Translations under genes and position numbers: made by a program | Notes under the pieces: generated by a model | Databases searched by the model: none | The model's input: the letters and a program-made list of their open reading frames with translations, nothing else | What the model was told of the DNA's origin: nothing | Shown here: piece by piece, positions 24,424 to 32,341 of the stretch | Layout of the letters: the number at the start of each line of letters is the position of its first letter | Position numbering within the stretch: position 1 is the first letter of the stretch | NCBI GenBank assembly: GCA_947475225.1 | Contig: CANJMQ010000037.1 | Location: forward strand, 1 to 36,852 | Reading direction: 5' to 3' | Source of the DNA: Bradyrhizobiaceae bacterium | Lineage (GTDB): Bacteria; Pseudomonadota; Alphaproteobacteria; Rhizobiales; Aestuariivirgaceae | DNA length: 36,852 nt

Positions 24424-25890
24424 ATGATCAGGACTGGCGAACAATTCCGTGACTCGCTGCGCGATGGCCGCGAGGTGTGGATGAACGGCGAGCGCATCAA
24501 GGACGTGACGCGCCACCCGGCGTTCAAACCCCTCGTCGACATCCGTGCCCGCATCTACGACATGCAGCACGAGGCGAAGACGAAGGACATCATGACCTAT
24601 GAGGAGAATGGTGAGCGTTTTCCCATCGGCCTGCGGCTGCCCTTCGAAAAGAAGGACTGGGACGACAAGCGCCTCGCGGTTGATACGGTGATGAACGACA
24701 TCGGCGGCGTCGTCACGCGCGTCGGTGACGAGACCATCGGCGAGATGTGGTCGCTGTGGGACGGCAAGGACATCCTCAACGAGATCGACCCGCGCTTTGC
24801 CGAAAACATCGAGCGCCACATCCATCTCGTCATCAAGAACGACCCGTTCCACGTTTCCGCCAACACCGACCCGAAGGGTGACCGTTCCAAGCGCCCGCAG
24901 GACCAGGACCCCGACATGCTGGTGCATGTGGTGAAGGAAACCGACGCCGGCATCATCATCCGCGGCGCCAAGTATGAAACCGCGGCGGCCTATTCGAACC
25001 AGGCCTTTCTCAAGCCCACCATCGCCAACTGGGGCGATTCAAAGCTCTCGGAATATGCCCTTGGCTGCATCGTCAGGATGGATGCGCCGGGTGTCAAACA
25101 CATCTGCCGCACCGGCTTCACCGGCCGTGCGTCGGAGCGTGACTACCCCCTCTCGAACAAGTTCGACGAGGTCGACACGCTGATGATTCTCGACAATGTG
25201 CTGATCCCCTGGGAGGACATCCTGTTCTACCAGCACACCCGTGCCGCCGCCTTCATCCGCCAGACGCTGCACCGCTACTCGGCCTTCCCCTTTGTGCAGC
25301 GGACACTCAGCTACGCCGACCTGATCATTGGCGCTGCGCTCTGGAACGCCAGGCAGACCGGCCTCGACAAGCAGCAGGCGGTGCAGGAGAAACTCGCCGA
25401 ACTCGCCATCTGGCGCGAGGGCATCAATGCGCACTTGACCGCCTCCATCGCCACGGGCGAGCGCAGTCCCAATGGCCTGCTCATGCCCAACCAGTCGCTG
25501 CTGTTCACCGGCCGCTGCCATGCGCTCAACAACCTGCCGCGGATGATGCACATCGCCCGCGAACTCTGCGGCGGCCAGATCTGTGTGACGCCGGACTCTG
25601 CCGTCTTCGACCACCCGGAAACCAAGAAGTGGATGGACAAGTACTATACGGTGAACGACGAGTGGCAGGCCGAAGACCGCCGCAAGCTGCTCGCACTCGC
25701 CCGTGACGCGCTGAACTCGGACTATGCCGGCCACCGCCTCACCTTCCAGCTCTTCGCCCAGTCAGCGCCCTTCGCCCAGTCGGCGGCCGTCTACCGCACC
25801 TTCGACTGGAACCATGCGCTGAAGTTTGCGCAGAAGGCGGGGGGACTCTCTGATAACATCTGGGGTGTCACCAAGCAGGCCGCAGAGTAA
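24424..25890 (+). CDS. HpaB-family reduced-flavin-dependent monooxygenase
   Basis: A 488-residue oxygenase of the 4-hydroxyphenylacetate 3-hydroxylase (HpaB) family, which has an acyl-CoA-dehydrogenase-like fold (group D flavin monooxygenases). The N-terminal MIRTGEQFRDSLRDGREVWMNGERI and the middle ALGCIVRMDAPGVKHICR and RASERDYPLSNKFDEVD are typical of the family. The C-terminal helical bundle includes ARELCGGQICVTPD. It is a little shorter than E. coli HpaB. Family members hydroxylate phenols, and some open N-heterocycle rings or act on pyrrole-carboxylates. Here there are no homoprotocatechuate genes, and the neighbours are amide and enamine enzymes. I therefore expect an N-containing aromatic substrate rather than hydroxyphenylacetate. 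Confidence 0.9.
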   Translation: MIRTGEQFRDSLRDGREVWMNGERIKDVTRHPAFKPLVDIRARIYDMQHEAKTKDIMTYEENGERFPIGLRLPFEKKDWDDKRLAVDTVMNDIGGVVTRVGDETIGEMWSLWDGKDILNEIDPRFAENIERHIHLVIKNDPFHVSANTDPKGDRSKRPQDQDPDMLVHVVKETDAGIIIRGAKYETAAAYSNQAFLKPTIANWGDSKLSEYALGCIVRMDAPGVKHICRTGFTGRASERDYPLSNKFDEVDTLMILDNVLIPWEDILFYQHTRAAAFIRQTLHRYSAFPFVQRTLSYADLIIGAALWNARQTGLDKQQAVQEKLAELAIWREGINAHLTASIATGERSPNGLLMPNQSLLFTGRCHALNNLPRMMHIARELCGGQICVTPDSAVFDHPETKKWMDKYYTVNDEWQAEDRRKLLALARDALNSDYAGHRLTFQLFAQSAPFAQSAAVYRTFDWNHALKFAQKAGGLSDNIWGVTKQAAE

Positions 25891-25924
25891 TCTTCAGCGC
25901 CAGAATCACGAGGAAGACAGAGCC

Positions 25925-26341
25925 ATGACCGCCCACAAGCGCATCCGCCCCTTCAACACCAAGGAAACCTATCCGGAGCAGAAGCTCGACAATGACCTCT
26001 GCCAGGCCGTGGTGGCCAGGGGCACCATGGTGTTCCTGCGCGGCCAGGTGGCCCAGGACCTCGACACCCGCGAGTCCCTCCACGTGGGCGATGCTGCGGC
26101 GCAGACGGCCAAGACCATGGCGAACATCAAGATGCTGATGGAGGAGGCGGGTGGCCACATGGACCACATTTGCCGCATCGTGGTCTACCTGACCGACATC
26201 CGCTACCGCCCGGACGTCTATCGCGAGATGGGCAAGTGGCTGAAGGGCGTGTTCCCGTGCTCCACCGGCCTCGTCATCACCGCGCTGGCGCGCCCTGAAT
26301 GGGTCGTCGAGATCGAAGTCACCGCCGTCATTCCGGACTAG
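25925..26341 (+). CDS. Rid (YjgF/YER057c/UK114)-family protein without the usual arginine
   Basis: A 138-residue Rid-family protein. Archetypal RidA hydrolyses 2-aminoacrylate-type enamines/imines, and RutC acts on 3-aminoacrylate. The fold signature is present (MVFLRGQVAQDLDT, AQTAKTMANIKMLMEEAGG, ICRIVVYLTDIRYRPDVYREM, VVEIEVTAVIPD). At the position of E. coli Arg105 (FPARSCVE) this protein reads FPCSTGLV, so the arginine needed by RidA appears to be Ser/Thr. It may belong to a Rid subgroup with a different or non-deaminase role. GAGGA lies upstream of ATG 25925. The place between two oxygenases suggests it handles an unstable nitrogenous product. Confidence 0.9.
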   Translation: MTAHKRIRPFNTKETYPEQKLDNDLCQAVVARGTMVFLRGQVAQDLDTRESLHVGDAAAQTAKTMANIKMLMEEAGGHMDHICRIVVYLTDIRYRPDVYREMGKWLKGVFPCSTGLVITALARPEWVVEIEVTAVIPD

Positions 26342-26351
26342 GAGAGCAGGC

Positions 26352-27500
26352 ATGGCCCAGTCACCGGATGTGAAGCGTGCGCTCAAGACGCTGGCAACGG
26401 TGGCGGCCACACCGTTTTCGCAGGCGGACACCATTCCGCCCATCCTCTACTCCTCCGAAGACGTGCACCGTCTGGAGAAGGAGCGCATCTTCGCCAAGGA
26501 ATGGGTGTGCCCCGGTCTCGCCGCGGACCTTCCCAACCCTGGCGACTACATCACCTTCTCCATCAATGACCAGCCGGTGCTCACGCTGCGCGGCGAAGAC
26601 GGCGTGGTGCGCAGCTTCTCAAACGTCTGCCTGCACCGCATGATGCCGCTGGCCGAGGGCCGCGGTTCCTGCGGGCGAAAGCTGGTATGCCCCTATCACG
26701 CCTGGACCTATGACATGCAAGGCAAGGTCATCGGTGCCGGCCACATGGGCGGCCGCGACCCGACCTTCGACAAGAAGCAATATCGCCTCGCCGAAATCCG
26801 CACCGAGATCTGGGAAGGCTGGGTCTACGTCACGCTCAACCCCGATGCGCCGCCTGTTGCCGGCCTGCTGGCACCGCTGCTGCCGGTGGTGGTGAACTAT
26901 GGCATGGAGGGCTACATCCCGGTCATCCACCAGGATCACACCTGGGCCACCAACTGGAAGCTCCTCAACGAGAACTTCATGGAAGGCTATCACCTGCCTG
27001 TTGCGCACAAGGCGACGGTGGGGGCGTGGTTCCCGGTTGAGGACACCGTGTTCCCCGAGGCGGTGCATGACGCCTTTACCTATCAGACCTTCACCAAGGA
27101 CGAGAACGCGCGCTATGGCCGCGCGCATGCCTCCAACACGAGGCTTCAGGGCAAGGAACGCTTCACCTCCATCCTGCCCACCATCTTCCCCACCCATATG
27201 TATGTGCTGGCACCCGACCACCTCTGGTACCTGTCGCTCCGGCCGGAGGGCACGGGACAGGTCCACCTGCGTTTCGGCATCGCGCTGGCGCCCGAGGTGC
27301 ATGCGGCGCTGGGCGAGGGCAGGGATGCCTGGGTGAAGGAGTTGGCTGACTTCTTCGACCGCGTGAACGCCGAGGACAAGTTCGTGGTCGAGGGCATCTA
27401 CCAGGGCTCGCGCGCACCGCTCGCCTCGCGGGGCCCCCTCAGCTGGCTCGAGCGCGAGATCCATGATTTTGCCCGCTACCTTGCCAAGAGGCTCTGCTGA
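26352..27500 (+). CDS. Rieske non-heme iron oxygenase, alpha subunit
   Basis: A 382-residue ring-hydroxylating-type oxygenase. The Rieske [2Fe-2S] site is C93-x-H95-x17-C113-x2-H116 (CLHRMMPLAE, then CPYHAW). The mononuclear iron site is H214, H219 and D342, in NENFMEGYHLPVAHK and AEDKFVVEG; E211 occupies the subunit-bridging acid position. All ligands are intact. GGAG lies 7 bases before the ATG. The stop shares a base with the next ATG. No beta subunit, ferredoxin or dedicated reductase gene is in the window, so it is probably an alpha-only enzyme fed by a reductase elsewhere. It might act in dioxygenation, monooxygenation or demethylation; the substrate is unknown. Confidence 0.94.
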   Translation: MAQSPDVKRALKTLATVAATPFSQADTIPPILYSSEDVHRLEKERIFAKEWVCPGLAADLPNPGDYITFSINDQPVLTLRGEDGVVRSFSNVCLHRMMPLAEGRGSCGRKLVCPYHAWTYDMQGKVIGAGHMGGRDPTFDKKQYRLAEIRTEIWEGWVYVTLNPDAPPVAGLLAPLLPVVVNYGMEGYIPVIHQDHTWATNWKLLNENFMEGYHLPVAHKATVGAWFPVEDTVFPEAVHDAFTYQTFTKDENARYGRAHASNTRLQGKERFTSILPTIFPTHMYVLAPDHLWYLSLRPEGTGQVHLRFGIALAPEVHAALGEGRDAWVKELADFFDRVNAEDKFVVEGIYQGSRAPLASRGPLSWLEREIHDFARYLAKRLC

Positions 27501-28609
27501 TGGCGCATCGCCGCACCGGGTTCTTCTTCGACGAGAAGTGCCTCTGGCACTTCGGCAAGCCCTTTGCGCTGTTCTTCCCCGTCGGCGGCTGGGTGCAGCC
27601 ACCCAATGCCTCCGGCTTCTGCGAGAGCCCTGACAGCAAGAGGCGGCTGAAGAGCCTGATGGATGTCTCGGGCCTCACTGATGTGCTGGATGTGCGCACG
27701 GCACCGATGCTCGCCCGCGAGGACCTGTTGCGCGTCCACCCTGCCAGCTATCTCGACCGCTTCGCGGAGTTGAGCGCGAAGGAAGGCGGCGACATGGGGT
27801 TTGAATCGACCTTCGGGCCGGGTGGCTATGACATCGCGCGCGTTTCGGCGGGGCTCGCGGCGGAGGCTGTCGAGGCGGTGGTGAAGGGCGAGATGCGCAA
27901 TGCCTATGCCTTGTCCCGCCCGCCCGGCCACCATTGCCTGCCGGATACCGGCCTCGGCTTCTGCCTGCTCGCCAATGGCGCGCTGGCCGTCGAGCGGGCG
28001 ATCGCGCGGCATAAGCTGAGCCGTGTCGCCGTCATCGACTGGGACGTGCACCACGGCAATGGTACCGAGGCGATCTTCTATGAGCGGCCTGATGTGCTCA
28101 CCATCTCGCTCCACCAGGAGCGCTGCTTCCCGCTGGACACCGGTGCCGCGAAGGATCGCGGGCGGGGCAGGGGCGAGGGCTACAACATCAATGTGCCGCT
28201 GCTGCCCGGCGGCGGCCACCAGACCTATGTCGATGCCATGGAGATGATCGTGCTGCCGGCGCTGGAGCGCTACCGGCCCGAACTCATCGTCGTGGCCTGC
28301 GGCTATGATGCGAGCGTCGTCGATCCGCTATCGCGCATGATGGCTCACAGCGAGACCTACCGCTACCTGATGCAGACGACGCTCGATGCAGCGTCAGACC
28401 TTTGCAATGGCCGGGTCGTGGTGATGCATGAAGGTGGCTATTCGGAGGCCTATGTGCCGTTTTGCGGCCACGCGCTGATCGAGGCGCTGGCGGGACACCG
28501 CACCGAAGTGACAGATCCCAATCTCGATTATGCCCAGAAGCAGCAGCCGAACGAACACTTCCAGACACTGCAACGCCGCCTTCTCGAAGAGATGGCGAAG
28601 GAACTCTGA
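27500..28609 (+). CDS. Histone-deacetylase-fold zinc amidohydrolase
   Basis: A 369-residue member of the arginase/deacetylase superfamily, nearest in motif to class II HDAC-like and acetylpolyamine amidohydrolases. Catalytic parts are intact: tandem histidines H144-H145 in RPPGHH, zinc ligands D182 and H184 in DWDVHHGNGTE, third ligand D270 in CGYDAS, and the transition-state tyrosine Y314 in EGGYSE. Bacterial members remove acetyl or other acyl groups from amines. ATG overlaps the Rieske stop (TGATG), so it is translationally coupled to a catabolic oxygenase. The natural job is therefore probably hydrolysis of a pathway amide (N-acyl or N-formyl intermediate). That role is inferred. Confidence 0.92.
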   Translation: MAHRRTGFFFDEKCLWHFGKPFALFFPVGGWVQPPNASGFCESPDSKRRLKSLMDVSGLTDVLDVRTAPMLAREDLLRVHPASYLDRFAELSAKEGGDMGFESTFGPGGYDIARVSAGLAAEAVEAVVKGEMRNAYALSRPPGHHCLPDTGLGFCLLANGALAVERAIARHKLSRVAVIDWDVHHGNGTEAIFYERPDVLTISLHQERCFPLDTGAAKDRGRGRGEGYNINVPLLPGGGHQTYVDAMEMIVLPALERYRPELIVVACGYDASVVDPLSRMMAHSETYRYLMQTTLDAASDLCNGRVVVMHEGGYSEAYVPFCGHALIEALAGHRTEVTDPNLDYAQKQQPNEHFQTLQRRLLEEMAKEL

Positions 28610-28624
28610 CGGAGAATAGAGCGC

Positions 28625-29302
28625 ATGACCTTTTCCATCGCCGGCCGCTGCGCCAAGTCAGGTGCCTTCGGCGTTGCCATCACAACGTCGTCGATCGCCG
28701 TGGGCGCGCGCTGCCCCCATGCGCGCGCCAAGGTCGGCGCGGTCGCTACCCAGAACGTGACCGACCCCAATCTCGGGCCTCTGCTGCTCGACTACATGGA
28801 AAAGGGCATGAGCGCGCCTGATGCCATCGCGGCGGTGACGAAGGACCGGCCCTTCATCGACTATCGTCAGCTCACCGCGGTCGACAACCAGGGCCGCTCT
28901 GCCACATGGTCCGGCAAGAACATCCTCGGCACTCATGGCGTCTCGGAACAGCGCGACTGCGTGGCGGCGGGCAACCTGCTCAGGCACGCAACGCTTCCCA
29001 ACACCATGACGGATGCCTTCGCCGCCAATGCCGACCAGCATTTGGCCGAGCGCCTGCTGCGGGCACTTGAGGCGGGGCTGAACTCAGGCGGTGAGGAGGG
29101 GCCGGTGCATTCAGCAGCCCTCATCGTCTATCACGAACAGGCCTTCCCCCTCGTCTCGCTGCGCGTCGACTGGGATGACGAAAACCCGATCAAGGTGCTG
29201 AGACGCCTGTGGGAAGACTACAAGCCGCAGATGGGCGCCTATCTCCAGCGCGCCGTGGACCCCACGCAGGCGCCGAGCTACGGCGTGCCGGGGGATCCGT
29301 AA
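28625..29302 (+). CDS. DUF1028-family (Ntn-hydrolase-like) protein
   Basis: A 225-residue DUF1028 protein. The family opening MTFSIAGRCAKSGAFGVAITTSSIAVGARCPHA is clear, and the later GRSATWSGKNILGTHG and PVHSAALIVYHE also fit. DUF1028 proteins are related in fold to N-terminal-nucleophile hydrolases and are often found with RidA-like and amidohydrolase genes. Their biochemical reaction is poorly defined. GGAG lies upstream of ATG 28625, 15 bases after the amidohydrolase stop, so it is the last gene of the six-gene operon. It may be another amide-bond hydrolase of the pathway. Confidence 0.9.
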   Translation: MTFSIAGRCAKSGAFGVAITTSSIAVGARCPHARAKVGAVATQNVTDPNLGPLLLDYMEKGMSAPDAIAAVTKDRPFIDYRQLTAVDNQGRSATWSGKNILGTHGVSEQRDCVAAGNLLRHATLPNTMTDAFAANADQHLAERLLRALEAGLNSGGEEGPVHSAALIVYHEQAFPLVSLRVDWDDENPIKVLRRLWEDYKPQMGAYLQRAVDPTQAPSYGVPGDP

Positions 29303-29309
29303 CGCGCGT

Positions 29310-29336
29310 CTTCTCCTGCGTCTTCAGCGGGAGAAG
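29310..29336 (+). terminator. Hairpin after the oxygenase operon
   Basis: CTTCTCCTGC (29310-29319) pairs with GCGGGAGAAG (29327-29336), giving 10 pairs including one G-U, with a 7-base loop, eight bases after the DUF1028 stop. No U-tract follows. It may stabilise the 3' end of the operon transcript rather than terminate it on its own. Confidence 0.45.
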
Positions 29337-29409
29337 AAGAGACCCGTTGCGGCACGCAAGGGGGAGATGACGGGAAGCCACTTGCCGGCCTTCCCTTCCG
29401 AGGCGGCGT

Positions 29410-29467
29410 CCCCTCACCTTCCCCAACTTCGTTGGGTCCCCGTCCTCTCCCGCCTTGCGGGAGAGGA
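29410..29467 (-). repeat. Dispersed two-hairpin palindromic element, copy B (inverted)
   Basis: The reverse complement matches the element at 21583-21640. The TCCTCTCCCGC stem is identical (29443-29453 with 29457-29467, loop CTT here). The second hairpin is CCCAAC/GTTGGG (29422-29427 with 29431-29436), and the CCCCTCACCTT end is shared. It is intergenic, between the DUF1028 and GFA genes. Confidence 0.88.
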
Positions 29468-29548
29468 CGACAATCAATGACATTTCCGTGAGCCCCTTCC
29501 CAACTTGCCGTCGCATTGCCAGATTTCTCTCCGCGACAGGAGAAACCG

Positions 29549-29911
29549 ATGGCGAGAACCTACAAGGGCGGCTGCCTCTGCGGCCATATCCGTTTCGAGG
29601 CAGAGGGGCCTGCCCTCAAGCCGCACAGCTGCTCCTGCACCATGTGCCAGCACCACTCGGGCGCGCTGACGCTGCACTGGGTTGAGTTTCCGGCGGACAA
29701 GGTGCGGTGGAGCGCAAAGCCTTCCGTCTGGCGCTCGTCGGACTATTCCAGCCGCAGCTTCTGCCCCAATTGCGGTTCCACGCTGGGTGCCATCGACGAC
29801 AAGCCGGTGGTGGCGCTGGTGCTGGGCAGTTTCGATTCCGCCAACCGCAAGGAACTGGCGCCGGAGTATCAAGCCCATGTGGGGAAGAGGCCGAAGTGGA
29901 TGAAGGAGTAG
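29549..29911 (+). CDS. GFA/CENP-V-domain zinc protein
   Basis: A 120-residue protein of the Gfa (glutathione-dependent formaldehyde-activating enzyme-like) fold. Zinc ligand motifs are visible in order: CLCG (residues 9-12), CSCTMCQ (about 31-37), and CPNCGSTLG (about 72-80). Members bind zinc, and Gfa was named for formation of S-hydroxymethylglutathione, though most members have no proven activity. AGGAGA lies about 6 bases before ATG 29549, which I prefer to an upstream TTG in frame. It stands alone between two repeat elements, so a link to the neighbouring catabolic genes is unproven. Confidence 0.9.
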   Translation: MARTYKGGCLCGHIRFEAEGPALKPHSCSCTMCQHHSGALTLHWVEFPADKVRWSAKPSVWRSSDYSSRSFCPNCGSTLGAIDDKPVVALVLGSFDSANRKELAPEYQAHVGKRPKWMKE

Positions 29912-29929
29912 GGATTTTACAAGATCATC

Positions 29930-29995
29930 ATGCGCGGGCTTGACCCGCGCATCCTTTTCGCGGCCACCAAAGACAAGGCCGGGTCAAGTCCGGCC
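29930..29995 (+). repeat. Paired palindromes with complementary CGGGCTTGACCCG-type cores
   Basis: ATGCGCGGG (29930-29938) pairs with CCCGCGCAT (29944-29952), followed by CCTTTT. GGCCGG (29977-29982) pairs with CCGGCC (29990-29995). The loops and flanks carry the inverted phrases CTTGACCCG and CGGGTCAAG, so the two halves can also pair with each other. This is a second type of intergenic repeat, common in alphaproteobacteria as I recall. The first hairpin with its short T-run may terminate the GFA gene. Confidence 0.75.
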
Positions 29996-30018
29996 CTGAT
30001 GAGGTGGAGAGAACAGGG

Positions 30019-31170
30019 TTATGCGGAAAGCTTCTCCACCAGCCGCTCCAGCATCCGGTCGCACTGCGCCATCTGCGCCTCGCTCACGTGCTCGTCGGGC
30101 TTGTGTGCCACCGCGATGTTGCCGGGGCCGCACACGACGGCGGGCGTGCCCAGTGCCTGCTGGAACAGGCCGCCCTCGGTGCCGAAGGTGATCTTGCCGG
30201 TGGAGTTGCCGCCAGTCAGCGCATGCACGAACTTCACTGCCTCGCTGTCCACGGGTGTGTTCATCGCGGGATAGCTCTGCAAATCCATGAAGTCGAAACG
30301 CGCCTTGTCGAAGACGCCACGGTAGCCCTCGGCGATCTTCTCCGCCGCCACCTTGATGCGGGTGACGATAGCGTGCTGGTCGTCCTCCGGCAGGTAGCGG
30401 ATCTCGAAGTCGAATGTGCAGCGGTTCGGCACGATGTTCATCACCTCGCCGCCCTGCATCTTGCCAACGTGCAGCGTGGTGTAGGCCACCTCGTAGTCGC
30501 CATCGCGCACGCCGTTCTCGGCGATGTCCTTCTGGATGGCGCGGATTGCGCCGATCAGGTCGCAGGCCATGTAGATCGCATTGACGCCGATGGGGGCGAG
30601 GCTCGAATGCGCTTCGAGCCCATGCGCCGTGACGCGGAAGCCGAGCTTGCCCTTGTGGGCGGTGACGGCCTGCATCATGGTCGGCTCACCAACGATGCAC
30701 AGGCGCGGCTTCACCGGCGCGTCCTTCAGCAGGTCGAGCAGACGGCGCACGCCCACGCAGCCGATTTCCTCGTCATAGGAGAAGGCAAGGTTGATCGGCG
30801 TATGCAGTTTGCGCTGTGTTGCCATCTCGGCAGCGCGCAGGCAGCAGGCGATGAAGCCCTTCATGTCTGCCGTGCCGCGCCCGAAGTAACTGCCGTTGCG
30901 CTTCTCGAGCTTGAACGGATCGGAGGACCACGCCTGACCCTCGACCGGCACCACATCGGTGTGGCCAGAGAGCACGATACCCGGCACGTCCTTCGGCCCG
31001 ATGCTGGCCCAGAGATTGGCCTTTCGGCCGTCCTCATTGTGCACCAGCATCGAGTCGATGCCGATGCCGCCAAGGAAATCGCGCACATAGGCGATGAGAT
31101 CGAGATTCGAGTCGCGACTTACGCTCGGGAAGGCGATCAGCTTTTCAAGGTGTTCGAGAGAGGTCTTCAT
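30019..31170 (-). CDS. argE: M20-family metallopeptidase/deacylase (acetylornithine deacetylase-like)
   Basis: A 383-residue M20 enzyme. The dinuclear zinc motifs are LSGHTDVVPVEGQAW (first His and the catalytic Asp), GRGTADMKGF (bridging Asp), DEEIGCVG (catalytic Glu and ligand) and, at the end, VCGPGNIAVAHKPDEHV (last His ligand). The dimerisation domain lies between about residues 180 and 290. The sequence style is that of ArgE, which deacetylates N-acetylornithine, but the family also covers other N-acyl amino acids. Most alphaproteobacteria make ornithine with ArgJ, and this gene lies beside catabolic genes. A catabolic N-deacylase is therefore a real alternative, and the symbol is tentative. 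Confidence 0.88.
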   Translation of the reverse strand: MKTSLEHLEKLIAFPSVSRDSNLDLIAYVRDFLGGIGIDSMLVHNEDGRKANLWASIGPKDVPGIVLSGHTDVVPVEGQAWSSDPFKLEKRNGSYFGRGTADMKGFIACCLRAAEMATQRKLHTPINLAFSYDEEIGCVGVRRLLDLLKDAPVKPRLCIVGEPTMMQAVTAHKGKLGFRVTAHGLEAHSSLAPIGVNAIYMACDLIGAIRAIQKDIAENGVRDGDYEVAYTTLHVGKMQGGEVMNIVPNRCTFDFEIRYLPEDDQHAIVTRIKVAAEKIAEGYRGVFDKARFDFMDLQSYPAMNTPVDSEAVKFVHALTGGNSTGKITFGTEGGLFQQALGTPAVVCGPGNIAVAHKPDEHVSEAQMAQCDRMLERLVEKLSA

Positions 31171-31214
31171 GGGGGCCCAATGTCGCCGCGGTTATGACCG
31201 TTCCTGCCGGGAAA

Positions 31215-31230
31215 TTTGACACATGTCAAA
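31215..31230. promoter_or_regulatory. Perfect 7-2-7 palindrome upstream of the M20 gene
   Basis: TTTGACA (31215-31221), CA, TGTCAAA (31224-31230) is a perfect inverted repeat 45 bases before the start of the minus-strand M20 gene. It contains TTGACA on both strands, so it could be an operator, a -35 box or both. No good -10 hexamer was seen at the right distance. The binding protein is unknown. Confidence 0.45.
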
Positions 31231-31369
31231 GCGGGCGCGGGCAAGCTGGCCTATCCATCACAGGCACGGTGGTTTCGGCCATCGCGCTGGCGGGGTGGGT
31301 CTCCTGAGAAAGTCAGCTGTCGCTTCGTTCCCCCCTTTCCTGGGGTCCCCCCGCCTCCTCCCCCTGCCT

Positions 31370-31397
31370 GGGTCCTGTGAAAACGGGACCCTTTTTC
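31370..31397 (+). terminator. Plus-strand intrinsic terminator without an obvious gene
   Basis: GGGTCC (31370-31375) pairs perfectly with GGACCC (31386-31391) around a 10-base A-rich loop, and TTTTTCT follows directly. This is a textbook Rho-independent terminator in the plus direction, but both flanking genes are on the minus strand. It may block antisense readthrough into the SMP-30 gene or end a short unannotated RNA from 31171-31370. Confidence 0.6.
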
Positions 31398-31401
31398 TGT
31401 A

Positions 31402-32337
31402 TCAGGGCCACTGCGCTCCCACACGCGCCGTCTCGATGGCATAGAGGGACGAGGTGGCGGTGATGAACATGCGCGACTTGCCGTAGCCGCCGAATGTGAG
31501 GTTGGCCACCGTTTCCGGCACCAGGATGCGGCCGAGGCGCTCACCCTCCCTGGTATAGCAGTGGATGCCGTCACCCGCCGAAATCCACAGCAGGCCTTCG
31601 GTGTCGACGCGCAGGCCGTCCGGCACCTTCTCGTTGATGACGGCCACCACCCGGCTGTCCTTCAGGGTCTTGCCGTTCACCACCTTGAAGCCCCGCACGT
31701 GACGCGGGCGGCCCTCCTCGAAGCCGAAGCCATCGCCGCGCGCGTAGCCTGAATCGGCGACGTAGAGTTCCGTCTCGTCGGGCGAGAAGGCCAAGCCGTT
31801 CGGCCGGTCGAAGTCATCGGCCACCACTGTCAACTCGCCATTCGCGGGGTCGAAGCGGTAGACGTGATTGTTGCCGATCTCGCTTTCGGCCTTGATGCCC
31901 TCGTGATTGGAGATGATGCCGTAGGGCGGATCGGTGAACCAGATGGTGCCGTCGGATTTCACCACCACGTCATTGGGCGAGTTGAACCGCTTGCCGTTCC
32001 AGTGGCTGACGATCATCTCGTAGCGCCCGTCCATGTAGGTGCGGCTCACGCAGCGCCCGCCATGCTCGCAGGAGATCATGTTGCCGTCGCGGTCGCGCGT
32101 GTGGCCGTTGGTGCGCTGCGACGGCTGGCGGAACACCGACAACCCGTTGATGGGCGACCAGCGCATCATGCGGTTGTTGGGAATGTCGGAGAAGCGCAGC
32201 TCGTTCAGTTCCGAGAACCACACCGGCCCCTCGGCCCAGATGAAACCGGTGGCGAGCTTGGTCAGCGCCGCCCCGGCGGGGAACAGCTCGAGAAAGCGGG
32301 CACTGTCGGGTGCAAGGCAGGCGGCGTGTTTGCTCAT
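31402..32337 (-). CDS. SMP-30/gluconolactonase-family lactonase
   Basis: A 311-residue six-bladed beta-propeller of the SMP-30/gluconolactonase/LRE family. Visible signatures are LATGFIWAEGPVWFSELNELRFSDIPNNRMMRW (first blade with the metal Glu), RFNSPNDVVVKSDGTIWFTDPPYGI (metal Asn), DDFDRPNGLAFSPDETELYVADSG (Asn and Asp) and VPDGLRVDTEGLLWIS (Asp). These enzymes open sugar or other lactones with a divalent metal. ATG 32337 begins 4 bases after the enamidase stop, so the two are co-transcribed; the longer frame upstream overlaps enamidase and is not used. The neighbour suggests the lactone comes from the same pathway. There is no signal peptide. Confidence 0.92.
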   Translation of the reverse strand: MSKHAACLAPDSARFLELFPAGAALTKLATGFIWAEGPVWFSELNELRFSDIPNNRMMRWSPINGLSVFRQPSQRTNGHTRDRDGNMISCEHGGRCVSRTYMDGRYEMIVSHWNGKRFNSPNDVVVKSDGTIWFTDPPYGIISNHEGIKAESEIGNNHVYRFDPANGELTVVADDFDRPNGLAFSPDETELYVADSGYARGDGFGFEEGRPRHVRGFKVVNGKTLKDSRVVAVINEKVPDGLRVDTEGLLWISAGDGIHCYTREGERLGRILVPETVANLTFGGYGKSRMFITATSSLYAIETARVGAQWP

Positions 32338-32341
32338 GGTC

